DNA of 64,000 nucleotides from Tubiluchus corallicola (Eukaryota; Priapulida; Priapulimorpha; Priapulimorphida; Tubiluchidae): contig JAQGDQ010000236.1 of assembly GCA_030141605.1 (NCBI GenBank), forward strand, positions 216,001-280,000, given 5' to 3'. The position numbers and the translations under genes are program-made. This document shows positions 49,801-53,180 of this stretch, in pieces; the first letter of the stretch is position 1, and the number at the start of each line of letters is the position of its first letter. Below the pieces are notes generated by a model. The model was not told where the DNA came from. It did not search any database and was given only the letters and a program-made list of their open reading frames with translations.

Positions 49801-50490
49801 CATGCAGGAGTGTAAATAAACTATTTATTGCATAAATAGTTGGTTTTGATATGTGGGTACCAACCAAATTTAAGGAAAGCCAAGTCAAGTTGATCATCAA
49901 TAATTAATAGCTGCTTCTAGACAGGTGGTGCAGCCAATAAGCTGAACACTCTCTCTGTACAGTTTCATCTACCTGACTGTCCAGGAGTATTTACCTTGTT
50001 GCGGGAATGATTTACCTCTGTCAGTGTCGAACGATTATTCTTGACAATGAGATTAGTCCCTGTTCCACCACAGCCGCAATGCTGATGACACCTTGCAGAT
50101 TGCTGAATTGCATAAAACAAATATAAACCTTCGAAATTCTCAACTTAACAATACTCTTCATGTTCCGCCGCCTGCTTAAATAGTTAAACCTACAATAATA
50201 TGAGCATCTAGTTCAAACCTGTGTCTTAGACTGAGCCGTACGTATGTCTAACACGCTGTATCCCAGCAGTTCTCTGGTACGTGACTGTTTCTCTACGGCA
50301 TAACACTGAAAACGGATAGGTGTTCGGTGCAATTTATGACGGTGCAAATCTTTTCTGCTCAGCTGCCACGCCAGTTCGCTGTCCAGTGATGGATTCTCTG
50401 AATGTGGCACAGGATCCGTTGACAATCTTTCTCCGTCAAATCTGGCCTCGCAGATAAGTTCATAACGCGGACGATTCGGAAACTCACGAC
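1..50490 (-). CDS. CEP120: CEP120, centrosomal protein of 120 kDa (5' exon missing, 3' end beyond window)
   Basis: Coding exons in transcript order: 50490-50219, 50102-50016, 48760-48577, 46224-46067, 44828-44634, 43684-43565, 42296-42198, 41662-41546, 40387-40267, 39336-39156, 38018-37869, 37055-36941, 34686-34619, 33215-33128, 31641-31444, 4627-4445, 2178-2017, 79-1. Every junction has AG/GT and the phases close, giving about 858 residues. Recognisable CEP120 stretches include [50 protein letters not shown] and [16 protein letters not shown]. Exons 50490-43565 encode the N-terminal C2-type region, 39336-33128 the later C2-like region, and 31641 onward a charged coiled coil. The family acts at centrioles in daughter-centriole assembly, elongation and ciliogenesis. 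The first coding exon (about 17 residues in human) was not found. One intron is about 26.8 kb and hosts four GPCR genes. The family assignment is very secure; single-base exon edges are hand-derived. Confidence 0.95.
361..870. repeat. Dispersed repeat A, copy 1
   Basis: This stretch inside a CEP120 intron is similar to 32265-32560: shared blocks are a CTGAAAAACATAAC start, the GTTAAAGTTAGCCA block, AAAACACTTAG, and TAGATGGCTCTT. It carries no convincing coding potential. The family type is unknown; the middle of the two copies differs by indels. Confidence 0.6.
1040..1520 (+). repeat. Dispersed repeat B, copy 1 (truncated)
   Basis: It shares the block starting near ATTAAAGCACAAGAAAAC and later blocks (GTAAATTTAAACTTCC, TTTAGATAGCATTGC, AATTGGTAAG) with 33585-34215 and, inverted, with 39375-40060. 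A short piece recurs at 50690-50830. It is a noncoding, high-copy-looking interspersed element of about 650 bp when full. Confidence 0.6.
1530..1663 (+). repeat. 33-bp minisatellite, four units, each with a consensus splice-donor string
   Basis: Units of about 33 bp of the type GCAAGTCTTTTAAACAGGTA followed by AGTCTAA. Most units contain CAGGTAAGT or a close variant on the plus strand, antisense to CEP120. A minus-strand frame repeating RLTCLKDL across it is a by-product of the period being a multiple of three. Confidence 0.8.
2017..2178 (-). CDS. CEP120: CEP120 coiled-coil exon with a duplicated acceptor upstream
   Basis: A 54-codon phase-0 exon whose product starts [20 protein letters not shown]. 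Its acceptor lies in the string attggtctacag. That string and the first exon bases are copied again about 74 bp upstream in the transcript (2237-2306). Using the outer copy would read VKRLRCNW and then go out of frame, because 74 is not a multiple of three. The inner acceptor is therefore the productive one. Confidence 0.85.
2163..2306. repeat. Tandem duplication of about 74 bp across an exon-intron boundary
   Basis: 2163-2234 and 2237-2306 are nearly identical and both contain ACGAAGCCGTTTAACCTGTA followed by the same intronic bases. Few differences are visible, so the duplication appears recent. Confidence 0.9.
2840..3002. repeat. Imperfect (AATGAC/AATAAC)n hexanucleotide array
   Basis: Near-continuous AATGACAATAACA-type repeats with ATCAAC and ATTAAC variants. 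The array keeps frames open on both strands (Thr/Met-rich on plus, Val/Ile-rich on minus). These are repeat artefacts, not genes. Confidence 0.85.
3283..4340 (+). pseudogene. Degenerate non-LTR retrotransposon (CR1/jockey-like LINE), 3' part
   Basis: Broken frames retain reverse-transcriptase landmarks in order: [14 protein letters not shown] (motif A) at about 3285-3335, a damaged SDSPQGS block followed by [10 protein letters not shown] (motif B) at about 3455-3520, and LYTDDLKMY (the catalytic YxDD box) at about 3550. At 4100-4308 comes the LINE C-terminal type [20 protein letters not shown] with [15 protein letters not shown]. Stops and frameshifts interrupt it, so it is inactive. It lies antisense in a CEP120 intron. 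Confidence 0.85.
5618..5720 (+). promoter_or_regulatory. TATA-like box and overlapping uORF upstream of GPCR 1
   Basis: A TATTATAAG string at about 5622 lies about 95 bp before the receptor ATG and is conserved in all three duplicons. An upstream ATG at 5664 opens an 18-codon frame ([18 protein letters not shown]) whose TGA at 5718-5720 overlaps the receptor start as ATGA. This arrangement would make receptor translation depend on leaky scanning or re-initiation. That consequence is inference; the overlap itself is visible. Confidence 0.6.
5717..6976 (+). CDS. Class A (rhodopsin-like) GPCR, paralogue 1, intronless, 419 aa
   Basis: This is a single-exon seven-transmembrane receptor. Residues 1-24 look like a signal peptide. 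The ectodomain has C31 and C52 and glycosylation sequons at N38 and N53. TM1 is about 73-97 with GHVVN (N92), TM2 about 107-130 with D117, and TM3 about 143-168 ending DRY (170-172). TM4 is about 189-207 without the usual Trp, TM5 about 245-268 with P256, TM6 about 297-322 with FTFP (P316), and TM7 has NMYIY in place of NPxxY. Helix 8 follows with C368, a possible palmitoylation site. Position 3.25 is S146 rather than Cys, and ECL2 has no Cys. The Ser/Thr-rich tail could be phosphorylated. It resembles peptide-receptor-like class A GPCRs, but the ligand is unknown. An AATAAA lies 18 nt after the stop. Confidence 0.92.
   Translation: MKKQISLKLLLVISYFLAFGNKGHADFFYSCERPGSYNITEKLNPASAVQKCNTSEETANQALSFITTYKYYIRGIGYPVVYAFGFVGHVVNFAVFFRSKRLKGPAYTYIRSVSIVDFILIHVILSSAIITEHFTRWKFFAAWYYSKLFICLINYLIFSSNYITVGLTVDRYTAVCHPTKIQSLRKQKTVNIIILLAFCFSLILVFPDFFRRYVVEKRHQDGTLTYSYKPNPVVVNHHVYKYFYSVTRGLFGQLIPTLTVVILNILTIHQYRRKNARMKLSTQVGSRFQENAMKEERRLFIFLTTISATFLFFTFPNTIVSTILRYKFAWTKEEAFKTIQQTTNTLLFMNHAVNMYIYLLVSSEFRRCFREVFSNRSRNTLAPTETPQDSNKTPANRTQFSSEQQQTSKAGTSAETELF
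6994..6999 (+). terminator. Poly(A) signal AATAAA of GPCR 1
   Basis: The hexamer lies 18 nt after the stop codon and is conserved at the same place in paralogues 2 (14647-14652) and 3 (20987-20992). It implies a very short 3' UTR that ends before the minisatellite. Confidence 0.65.
7131..9246 (+). repeat. 56-bp minisatellite, about 38 units, downstream of GPCR 1
   Basis: The unit contains GGTGCACAGTCATTCAATGA, then AAGGGAAAAGAACTGATCAA, then TTCCAGCAATTAAAAT. Variation is concentrated at a few positions (ATT/GTT before CAA, AACG/AATG, GTG/GGG, GATC/GCTC, AAAA/AAACT/TATACT). GTGCAC and TGATCA are palindromes inside the unit. It begins about 155 bp after the receptor stop. The period is not a multiple of three and no frame stays open, so it is noncoding. 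Confidence 0.97.
12135..12384. mobile_element. Foldback-like element 1: two inverted repeat arms without internal domain
   Basis: The left arm (about 12141-12232) is tandem copies of a 13-14 bp unit like AAAAATGGCACGGT/AAAAATGGCACAGG. The right arm (about 12233-12384) is the same unit inverted (CCTGTGCCATTTTT, CCGTGCCATTTTT). The two arms touch at ATGGCATTTTTT and form a large imperfect palindrome. Loci 2 and 3 carry about 0.8 kb between the same arms. Confidence 0.8.
13272..13373 (+). promoter_or_regulatory. TATA-like box and overlapping uORF upstream of GPCR 2
   Basis: Same layout as paralogue 1: TTATTATAAG at about 13272, an upstream ATG at 13317, and an 18-codon frame ending with TGA at 13371-13373 inside the receptor's ATGA. 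The uORF peptide is the same apart from synonymous change near its end. Confidence 0.6.
13370..14629 (+). CDS. Class A GPCR, paralogue 2, intronless, 419 aa
   Basis: Same length and domain layout as paralogue 1, with about 26 residue differences by hand alignment (about 94% identity). The signal peptide, N-terminal C31/C52, DRY, P5.50, FTFP and NMYIY are all kept. S146 again replaces the TM3 Cys. The notable change is T164 to K164 (position 3.43 in TM3, [13 protein letters not shown]), a charged residue in the membrane core. Several other differences lie in TM7's start (IRRTANILL) and the C-tail. The frame is intact and the poly(A) signal is at 14647-14652, so it appears functional. Ligand unknown. 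Confidence 0.92.
   Translation: MKKQISLKLLLVISYFLAFGNQGHADFFYSCERPGSYNITEKLSPASAVQKCNTSEEMANQDLSFITTYKYYIRGIGYPVVYAFGFVGHVVNFAVFFRSKRLKGPAYTYIRSLSIADFILIHVILSSAIITEHFTRWKFFAAWYYSKLFICLINYLIFSSNYIKVGLTVDRYTAVCHPTKIQSLRKQKTVNIIILLAFCFSLILVFPDFFRRYVVEKRHQDGTLTYSYKPDPVVVNHHLYKYFYSVTRGLFGQLIPTLTVVVLNILTIRQYRRKNARMKLSTQVGSRFQENAMKEERRLFIFLTTISATFLFFTFPNTIVNTIVRYKFAWTKEEAFETIRRTANILLFMNHAVNMYIYLLVSSEFRRCFREVFSNRRRNSLAPMEMPQDNNKTPANRKQFSSEQQQTPKAGTSAKTELF
14647..14652 (+). terminator. Poly(A) signal AATAAA of GPCR 2
   Basis: Positionally conserved hexamer 18 nt after the stop codon. Confidence 0.6.
14783..15171 (+). repeat. 56-bp minisatellite, about 7 units, downstream of GPCR 2
   Basis: Same unit and same flanks as the array at 7131-9246: it starts after CGAAACTAAAACTGGTGCAC and ends at CCAGCAATTTTACTCATGGC. 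Only the copy number differs strongly. Confidence 0.97.
17730..18843. mobile_element. Foldback-like element 2 with ~0.8-kb internal domain
   Basis: The left arm (about 17741-17850) holds tandem AAAAATGGCACAGG-type units. The internal part is about 17851-18640. The right arm (about 18655-18843) holds inverted CCTGTGCCATTTTT units. The internal part has an open 62-codon frame (17869-18057, starting [10 protein letters not shown]) and a GCCAAGGAAGTTATAC…TTTGTTTGTCTGC block resembling a repeat common in marine invertebrate genomes (from memory). No transposase was seen, so it is non-autonomous or a decayed element. Confidence 0.75.
19626..19712 (+). promoter_or_regulatory. Leader of GPCR 3: uORF destroyed by a 14-bp deletion
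   Basis: The TATA-like string is kept at about 19626. Relative to paralogues 1 and 2, 14 bp (ATGTGCAAGGAAGC or an equivalent window) are missing after the upstream ATG. That puts the upstream ATG at 19671 in frame with the receptor ATG at 19710. Confidence 0.7.
19671..20969 (+). CDS. Class A GPCR, paralogue 3, intronless, 432 aa (or 419 aa from the second ATG)
   Basis: Same receptor as paralogues 1 and 2, with about 22 residue differences from paralogue 1. The upstream ATG is in frame here and adds 13 residues ([13 protein letters not shown]) before the ancestral MKKQIS start. If used, this would place a charged, polar stretch ahead of the signal peptide. Distinctive changes lie in TM3 (FIALINGL versus FICLINYL) and TM6 (LLFTFP). 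DRY, NMYIY and the missing TM3/ECL2 cysteines are as in the others. The frame is intact and the poly(A) signal is at 20987-20992. Start choice is uncertain: 19671 is first by scanning, 19710 is homologous. Confidence 0.92.
   Translation: MQNLHVSAKLTREMKKQISLKLLLVISYFLAFGNQGHADFFYSCKRPGSYNITEKLYTASAVQKCNTSEETANQDLSFITSYKYYIRGIGYPVVYAFGFVGHVVNFAVFFRSKRLKGAAYTYIRSLSIVDFILIHVILSSAIVTEHFTRWKFFAAWYYSKLFIALINGLIFSSNYITVGLTVDRYTAVCHPTKIQSLRKQKTVNIIILLAFCFSLILVFPDFFRRYVVEKRHQDGTLTYSYKPNPVVVNHHVYKYFYSVTRGLFGQLIPTLTVVVLNILTIRQYRRKNARMKLSTQVGSRFQENAMKEERRLFVFLTTISATFLLFTFPNTIVSTILRYKFAWTKEEVFKTIRQITNTLLFMNHAVNMYIYLLVSSEFRRCFREVFSNRSRNTLAPTEMPQDSSKTPANRTQFSSEQQQTLKAGTSAKTELF
20987..20992 (+). terminator. 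Poly(A) signal AATAAA of GPCR 3
   Basis: Positionally conserved hexamer shortly after the stop codon, as in the two other recent paralogues. Confidence 0.6.
21123..22407 (+). repeat. 56-bp minisatellite, about 23 units, downstream of GPCR 3
   Basis: Same unit and flanks as the arrays after paralogues 1 and 2. This array is dominated by variants not common in array 1 (AGTGAAAGTGAAAATAACTG and AATTAAACTGG), so units have been homogenised locally within each array. Confidence 0.97.
25245..26297. mobile_element. Foldback-like element 3 with ~0.8-kb internal domain
   Basis: The left arm (about 25250-25350) and right arm (about 26160-26297) are inverted arrays of the same short unit as loci 1 and 2. 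The internal domain is nearly identical to element 2: the 62-codon frame at 25370-25558 encodes the same peptide as 17869-18057. The right flank is unique DNA, so this marks the end of the duplicated block. Confidence 0.75.
26298..27207. other. Unique intronic spacer before GPCR 4; nothing recognised
   Basis: AT-rich sequence without similarity to the duplicons by eye. It presumably holds the promoter of the fourth receptor, but I see no clear TATA box or conserved block shared with the other leaders. Confidence 0.5.
27046..28521 (+). CDS. Class A GPCR, diverged paralogue 4, intronless (437 aa from 27208; 491 aa from 27046)
   Basis: Same family and domain order as the three upstream receptors but clearly diverged. 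The best start is the ATG at 27208 (M55 of the long frame): [21 protein letters not shown] is a signal peptide aligning with the start of the others, while the 54 preceding codons look like leader. Conserved features are two ectodomain cysteines (FKCNN and QKCNVS), GHVVN in TM1, D2.50 (AVVDF), TVDRH instead of DRY, P5.50, FTLP in TM6, NMYIY in TM7 and [10 protein letters not shown] in helix 8. Position 3.25 is Ala and ECL2 has no Cys. There is no minisatellite downstream. Ligand unknown. Confidence 0.9.
   Translation: MKVIYAGDALKTWYLAFTLQMADSFKNYILPGEYDKRMSKEAGSPVLLKNNDIKMGRNISARLQLATLLVFLVLGKHCDAFLKDFKCNNAEAYNVSYEYAKQNHSSTLYSDQKCNVSEETARKNSQFAVQFKYQIKGIGYLVVYAFGFVGHVVNIVVFFRSKRLKGVSYTYIRWLAVVDFITIHVYLSTAIITEHLYSWSFFAVWYQAKAFLGLLTYCKFISNYLTVALTVDRHAAVCHPMKIQSLRRQKTVNIIVLLICCFSLALVFPDFFRSVIVEEANQNGTVTYSYKINYDVVNHPAYKRFYSVTRGLYGQLIPTFMVVILNFLTIRQYRLIKARIRQSTQQNLQTPGNTIKEERRLFVFLVTVSATYLFFTLPNTVVATVSRYKYAWNNNTTFVIIRWIANIMGFMNHALNMYIYAVASSEFRRCLREVFTNSVRNSVAPQYVPQNIGMSAANESPANWMESSGRRIPKNTTSAKFSDAGAHYSND
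28522..29025. other. Downstream of GPCR 4; no gene recognised
   Basis: AT-rich sequence lacking the 56-bp repeat and lacking an AATAAA close to the stop. It runs into a LINE fragment. Confidence 0.5.
29026..29320 (+). pseudogene. LINE reverse-transcriptase fragment
   Basis: The frame reads [20 protein letters not shown], then [20 protein letters not shown] and NELSG. This is reverse-transcriptase motif B with GVPQGS changed to GLPLGS. The catalytic YxDD region is absent and the frame stops soon after. It is a short dead relic of a CR1/jockey-type element, from a different copy than the one at 3283-4340. Confidence 0.8.
30034..30364. mobile_element. MITE with pogo/Tigger-like ends (331 bp), family 1
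   Basis: TA target duplication flanks CAGTCGACCCTCGTTAGCCC at the left and, inverted, GGTTTAATGAGGGTTGACTG at the right. The inside is noncoding and contains a run of about 17 C near 30320-30336. Short TIRs beginning CAGT and TA duplications are typical of Tc1/mariner-pogo MITEs. Confidence 0.8.
30371..30442. repeat. 35-bp direct tandem duplication
   Basis: CTTTGCTGTGTGACATTGTG plus TCATTTTAAGTGTAG occurs twice in a row, directly after the MITE end. Confidence 0.85.
32193..32257. repeat. (TG)n microsatellite grading into TGCG/TGCA
   Basis: About 15 TG repeats followed by GCATGCGTGCGTGCGTGCAC-type sequence. Alternating purine-pyrimidine runs of this kind can form Z-DNA. It lies in a CEP120 intron. 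Confidence 0.9.
32265..32560. repeat. Dispersed repeat A, copy 2
   Basis: Similar to 361-870, starting at CTGAAAAACATAACTTTGAG and including TAGATGGCTCTTTCTGAC and a GACTTATGGACGATTTCGG block that matches about 825-850 in copy 1. Confidence 0.6.
33585..34215 (+). repeat. Dispersed repeat B, copy 2 (about full length)
   Basis: Runs from ATTAAAGCACAAGAAAACGC to a terminal CTACTTCAGGTACCCCTTTT. The inverted copy at 39375-40060 matches over the whole length, including GCAAGTAAGCGAAATGCTAA and the AAAATTGCTGTAAAGTAATA block. No coding frame and no obvious TIRs. Possibly a solo LTR or non-autonomous element; unclassified. Confidence 0.7.
35799..36522. mobile_element. MITE with pogo/Tigger-like ends (about 0.72 kb), family 2
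   Basis: The left end has GTCCTCGCTTAACGACTC and the right end the inverse, GTCGTTAAGCGAGGACTTAC followed by TG and the flanking TA. TIR similarity extends through repeated TTAACGA motifs inside. The interior has no transposase frame. Confidence 0.75.
39375..40060 (-). repeat. Dispersed repeat B, copy 3 (inverted)
   Basis: Reverse complement of 33585-34215. It begins with AAAAGGGGCACCTAAAGTAG and ends in TTTTCTTGTGCTTTAAG. Three copies in one gene's introns imply a common interspersed repeat. Confidence 0.7.
40762..40812. repeat. (ATCA)n tetranucleotide microsatellite, about 12 units
   Basis: Uninterrupted CAATCAATCAATCAATCAAT run in the intron upstream of the CEP120 exon at 40387-40267. 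Confidence 0.95.
42700..43033. mobile_element. Possible hAT-like MITE (about 330 bp)
   Basis: The left end CCAGGGCAGATTATGAC…GGGTCCCAAAGG and right end TTTGAGGGCCCC…GATGATCTGGCACTG are imperfect inverted repeats. The flanks TCATGAC and TCATGGA could be a decayed target duplication. The match is weak. Confidence 0.4.
43926..44079. repeat. Tandem duplication of about 76 bp
   Basis: TTTTAAGCTAATATTAAATT / TTTCAAGCTAATATTAAATT, each followed by ACATACATTTGGTATCATTA, occur back to back with a few substitutions. Confidence 0.9.
45055..45173 (+). rRNA. 5S rRNA-like sequence (119 bp), probably the head of a SINE
   Basis: It matches the animal 5S gene along its whole length: CTACGGCCA start, GAAGTTAAGCAA (A-box region), AGTACTTGGATGGGTGACCG (C-box region), GGAATACCAGGTGCTGTAGG end. 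The internal pol III promoter appears intact. The usual T-run terminator is missing; GCTTGCGGGA follows instead, so transcription would run into the repeat body. This suggests a 5S-derived retroposon rather than a working 5S gene. Confidence 0.85.
45055..45553 (+). mobile_element. 5S-headed SINE-like element, copy 1
   Basis: A 5S head, then about 380 bp of GC-richer body that recurs at 60724-61157. Shared body blocks include AGGAGGTCAAGTGA, TAGAGGAGTAAACCTTCC, GGAGTGGAGCCCCGAAGG and CAACCTGGTGCCAAACGTAT. The body keeps a 59-60 codon open frame (MEPRR…FPLDYT…ACAPE) in both copies. SINE3 families with 5S heads are known; this body is not one I recognise. Confidence 0.7.
46480..46720. other. GC-richer intronic patch, unrecognised
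   Basis: Contains a repeated TTTGGAGGTTTTT motif, a CCCCCCCC run and GGTGGGCCCAATTCGAAA. It looks like a transposon piece, but I cannot place it. Confidence 0.3.
47750..48441. mobile_element. MITE with pogo/Tigger-like ends (692 bp), family 3
   Basis: TA duplications flank CAGTCTAGCCTCGTTATCTC and, inverted at the right, GGCGAGATAGCGAGACTAGACTG (20-plus-bp TIR with few mismatches). Inside are several degenerate CTCGCC/TCTCGCC motifs near both ends. No transposase frame. Confidence 0.85.
49447..49745. repeat. 63-bp minisatellite, about 5 units
   Basis: Units begin CAAGATCAACATAGCAACAT, continue TTTGCTTAACAGTTAACATT and end ATTACAATAGACAGCATATT. Spacings are 63, 64, 63 and 63 bp. The period of 63 keeps minus-strand frames open, which is an artefact. 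It sits in a CEP120 intron. Confidence 0.9.
50016..50102 (-). CDS. CEP120: CEP120 Cys-rich 29-codon cassette exon within the first C2-type region
   Basis: Acceptor GCAATTCAG and donor GAG|GTAAAT bound an open phase-0/phase-0 exon encoding [20 protein letters not shown] plus KNNRSTLTE. It sits between the conserved [11 protein letters not shown] and [16 protein letters not shown], which are contiguous in human CEP120 as I remember it. Being symmetrical, it can be included or skipped without a frameshift. It may be alternative or lineage-specific. Confidence 0.6.
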
Positions 50491-53177
50491 CTATTAAAAA
50501 TAGTAAAAGAACGTGACTTATCGGTTTACTTTACCTTTATAAAGCTGTAAAAGCGCAAGCCTTTTTCGGACGGCATGCTAGGTGATGCACAATACAATAA
50601 TTAATGGACAAAAAAACACTTCATATTTCAGTTTAAAAAATTATCTTGAAATTATGTATCAAATACATGCTGTTTTATTGTACCCACCTAGTGTTAACAG
50701 TAACGCTTTATAAAATGTGCAAACTCATGCAATGACCGTTTAGTGCAGCCATTTTAATGGTAAGTTGTTTGAAGCAAGTTTAGATAATATTGTCTAAAGT
50801 TTGAAAAACAATTAGAGCATCTGTAGCACACTCAAGATTGTAAAGGACCCCATGGCCGTACTGTCCCTCGCTTTATTATGCTTAGTCCTTGTATGTTTTA
50901 CAATTATTGTATTGTATGCGAGATAAACTATCCATATTTATTTATCCATATCATTATCAATATATATTTCGTTGTTTCCACGATGTCCACTCTAACAGGT
51001 TAGATGGGCACAAATGAATGTCAGCGTGCGAGACACAAGTAACGTAATCAACTTTAATGCTTATAAACCATTTCTAACTATTATTATTTTGGCTAAATTT
51101 AGTATGATCATGATTAACGAAAAGCATAACAAATTTCAAAACCTCTGAATATTTGCAGCACTAAGAGCACTTGATTTGTTCTCCCCATTAGTAATTAAGC
51201 AGCATGTACTGCATTATTAAAACACAAAGTACTGGAATTAGTGAAACTAGTGCTATAAAAATTGAGCTTATTTAACAGCTTTAAAAAATTGCCAAAAAGT
51301 GCGACTCGTGCTTCGTGCTGCCACCTCCTGGTAAAAAATGTTTACAAAACTTTAAAAAATAAAAAATCGGACCAGTATCTTGCAGTGAAACAATACTAGT
51401 TAATTTCCTAAGCTTTCGCTTCTTGTTGGTAGCATTGTATGCACCGTGTTATGTTTTTTGTTTGTTTGTCAATAACTTTATTTTTAACCTTAAACCAAAA
51501 GTGACATCTCCTCCAGCTTCGCCACCTAGTGTGATTTCCGCTAAATCAAGCGAAAATGTATGGTGGAAGAAAGAGGATGTTACTTTGAACATCATAACTA
51601 CTATATCTAGTTTTTAATAAAAATGCGATTAGTAGTGTTTATTACAAACTTGTCTTGCCAAATATTATCAAAACGAAATAGTTACCTAGCGCGGGAATGG
51701 TATTTTAGGTAAGATCGTTATGACTCGGTTCAAGCCGCGCAGTTCTATCGTCTAAAGATCTAGGTAGGTCTACACAAGATTACGTTTTTACTACAAACGA
51801 TTATAATATTCGTATATTGAAATAAAACATTGAAAACAACGTAACTGTTCAGGCACTACCTTACTGCCGACCTGATATCCGTACTGTTTGGTATCCAACT
51901 ATACTGAATTGTAAATAGTCCTAGTACTAGTAGTAGTATTACGTAAATGACTAAATAAAGCAGCTGCCTTCAGAATCTACTGAATGTGGATATTAATAAG
52001 GTTCTTCTTCCTTGATAAAATAATTTACTATTTACAAATTAAACTCTAGACTATAGGATCGTAATGTAAGTTTTTGTAACTCGCAAGCTACACTTTGCTT
52101 TTCTTATCGTTTAAAACTTGCAGTATTTTTGTGTTTCACTGCCAAAGTTATTATCTCCACTGTGCTAAGTATCTGCCATTCGAATCCATTCAATGTGCAT
52201 ATTAATTACTTTAATTTTTTAAACTCTGCTCTGCATTCTTATTTTACTGTCTCTGCCTGATTTATTAATGAGCTCATTATGTCCTAAACTACTCCGGATA
52301 CTATGTTAAATTCTTTGTTCTGCCCTTAAATTTGGCTTTTTCCACCCAATGCAAATGATTATTGGGCTTATCACTAAAGTGCTCCACCTACTGGTTTTTA
52401 TTAGGTAAAATTTAGATAATCTTAATACCACAATTGTATTCCGGTACTTGAGTACTTTTTGTAAAGAAATAATGTGAATGATGCAAATTCAGATAAATGT
52501 TTTTGTGCAGGCAATGTCTTTAAATTTTACATAGTTATTCTGTCATGAAACAGCATTTAAACAAGTTACTGCATGCCTATAAGCAATAAGAAAAAATTTG
52601 CAATATTTGTCTTGTGTTAGTATTTTTTGATATAAATTTACTGAGAACACACTTCAAATGCTGCTGACAAAATGATCTGTATATTTTTGGAAAATTTCCT
52701 GACTGTGTGTAGTCCCGGGCTCTGCCTAAAAGCATTGATAGGAAGCATTTATTCGATAGCATATTTAACAATTCCTTAAAAACATCAAAGGTAACAATCA
52801 ACCAACTGCTCTTACTATAATGGCAGAAAATATATGTATAATGTACAGTAGCCTAGTTTGTTAAAGAAAGAAGGATAAAACGTTTATGTAAAAATCACTA
52901 ATGTATTTTATCGACTTCTAAAATGTCATTTAAATCTTTGACTTTTCTCTATCATAATTGACAGTGTGTCAGAATATAGAATTTTTTTTGCTTTTCTGAA
53001 ACATTCAAATGTAGTTTATTTTTATAGTTTATTGCAGGCCTAGTGTAATACTGCATTTAAGTTGACATGATTCAGTGATTGTACACTTTACATAGTTATT
53101 GTAGTAATGCATTAATATGAAAGAATGTGCAGTGTGTAAATTTAGGGTTAAATCAGATGCTATGAATTTCAGCGGAA
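50491..53177. other. Spacer between CEP120 and CSNK1G; promoters and first exons expected here
   Basis: CEP120's first coding exon (ending in phase 1 before the exon at 50490) should lie here or beyond, but I found no convincing candidate. A piece of repeat B occupies 50690-50830. A possible CSNK1G 5' UTR donor, TTTTAG|GTAAGATC at about 51,709, is only a guess. Nothing else was recognised. Confidence 0.5.
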
Positions 53178-53180
53178 ATG
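53163..53180 (+). promoter_or_regulatory. Splice-acceptor-like AG just before the CSNK1G start codon
   Basis: ATGAATTTCAG|CGGAAATG places an acceptor only 5 bases before the ATG at 53178. Upstream sequence has no open coding frame. It fits either an intron in the 5' UTR or a trans-splice acceptor for a spliced leader. Confidence 0.5.

Noticed and set aside
49472-49900. 142-codon minus-strand frame with [15 protein letters not shown] repeats
   Set aside because: Product of the 63-bp minisatellite; no domain, and it does not join CEP120 exons in phase.
50540-50575. Candidate CEP120 first exon ending CTTTATAAAG|GTAAAG
   Set aside because: Its only ATG frame ends in phase 0, whereas the next exon needs one leading base, and the encoded residues do not resemble the CEP120 N-terminus.
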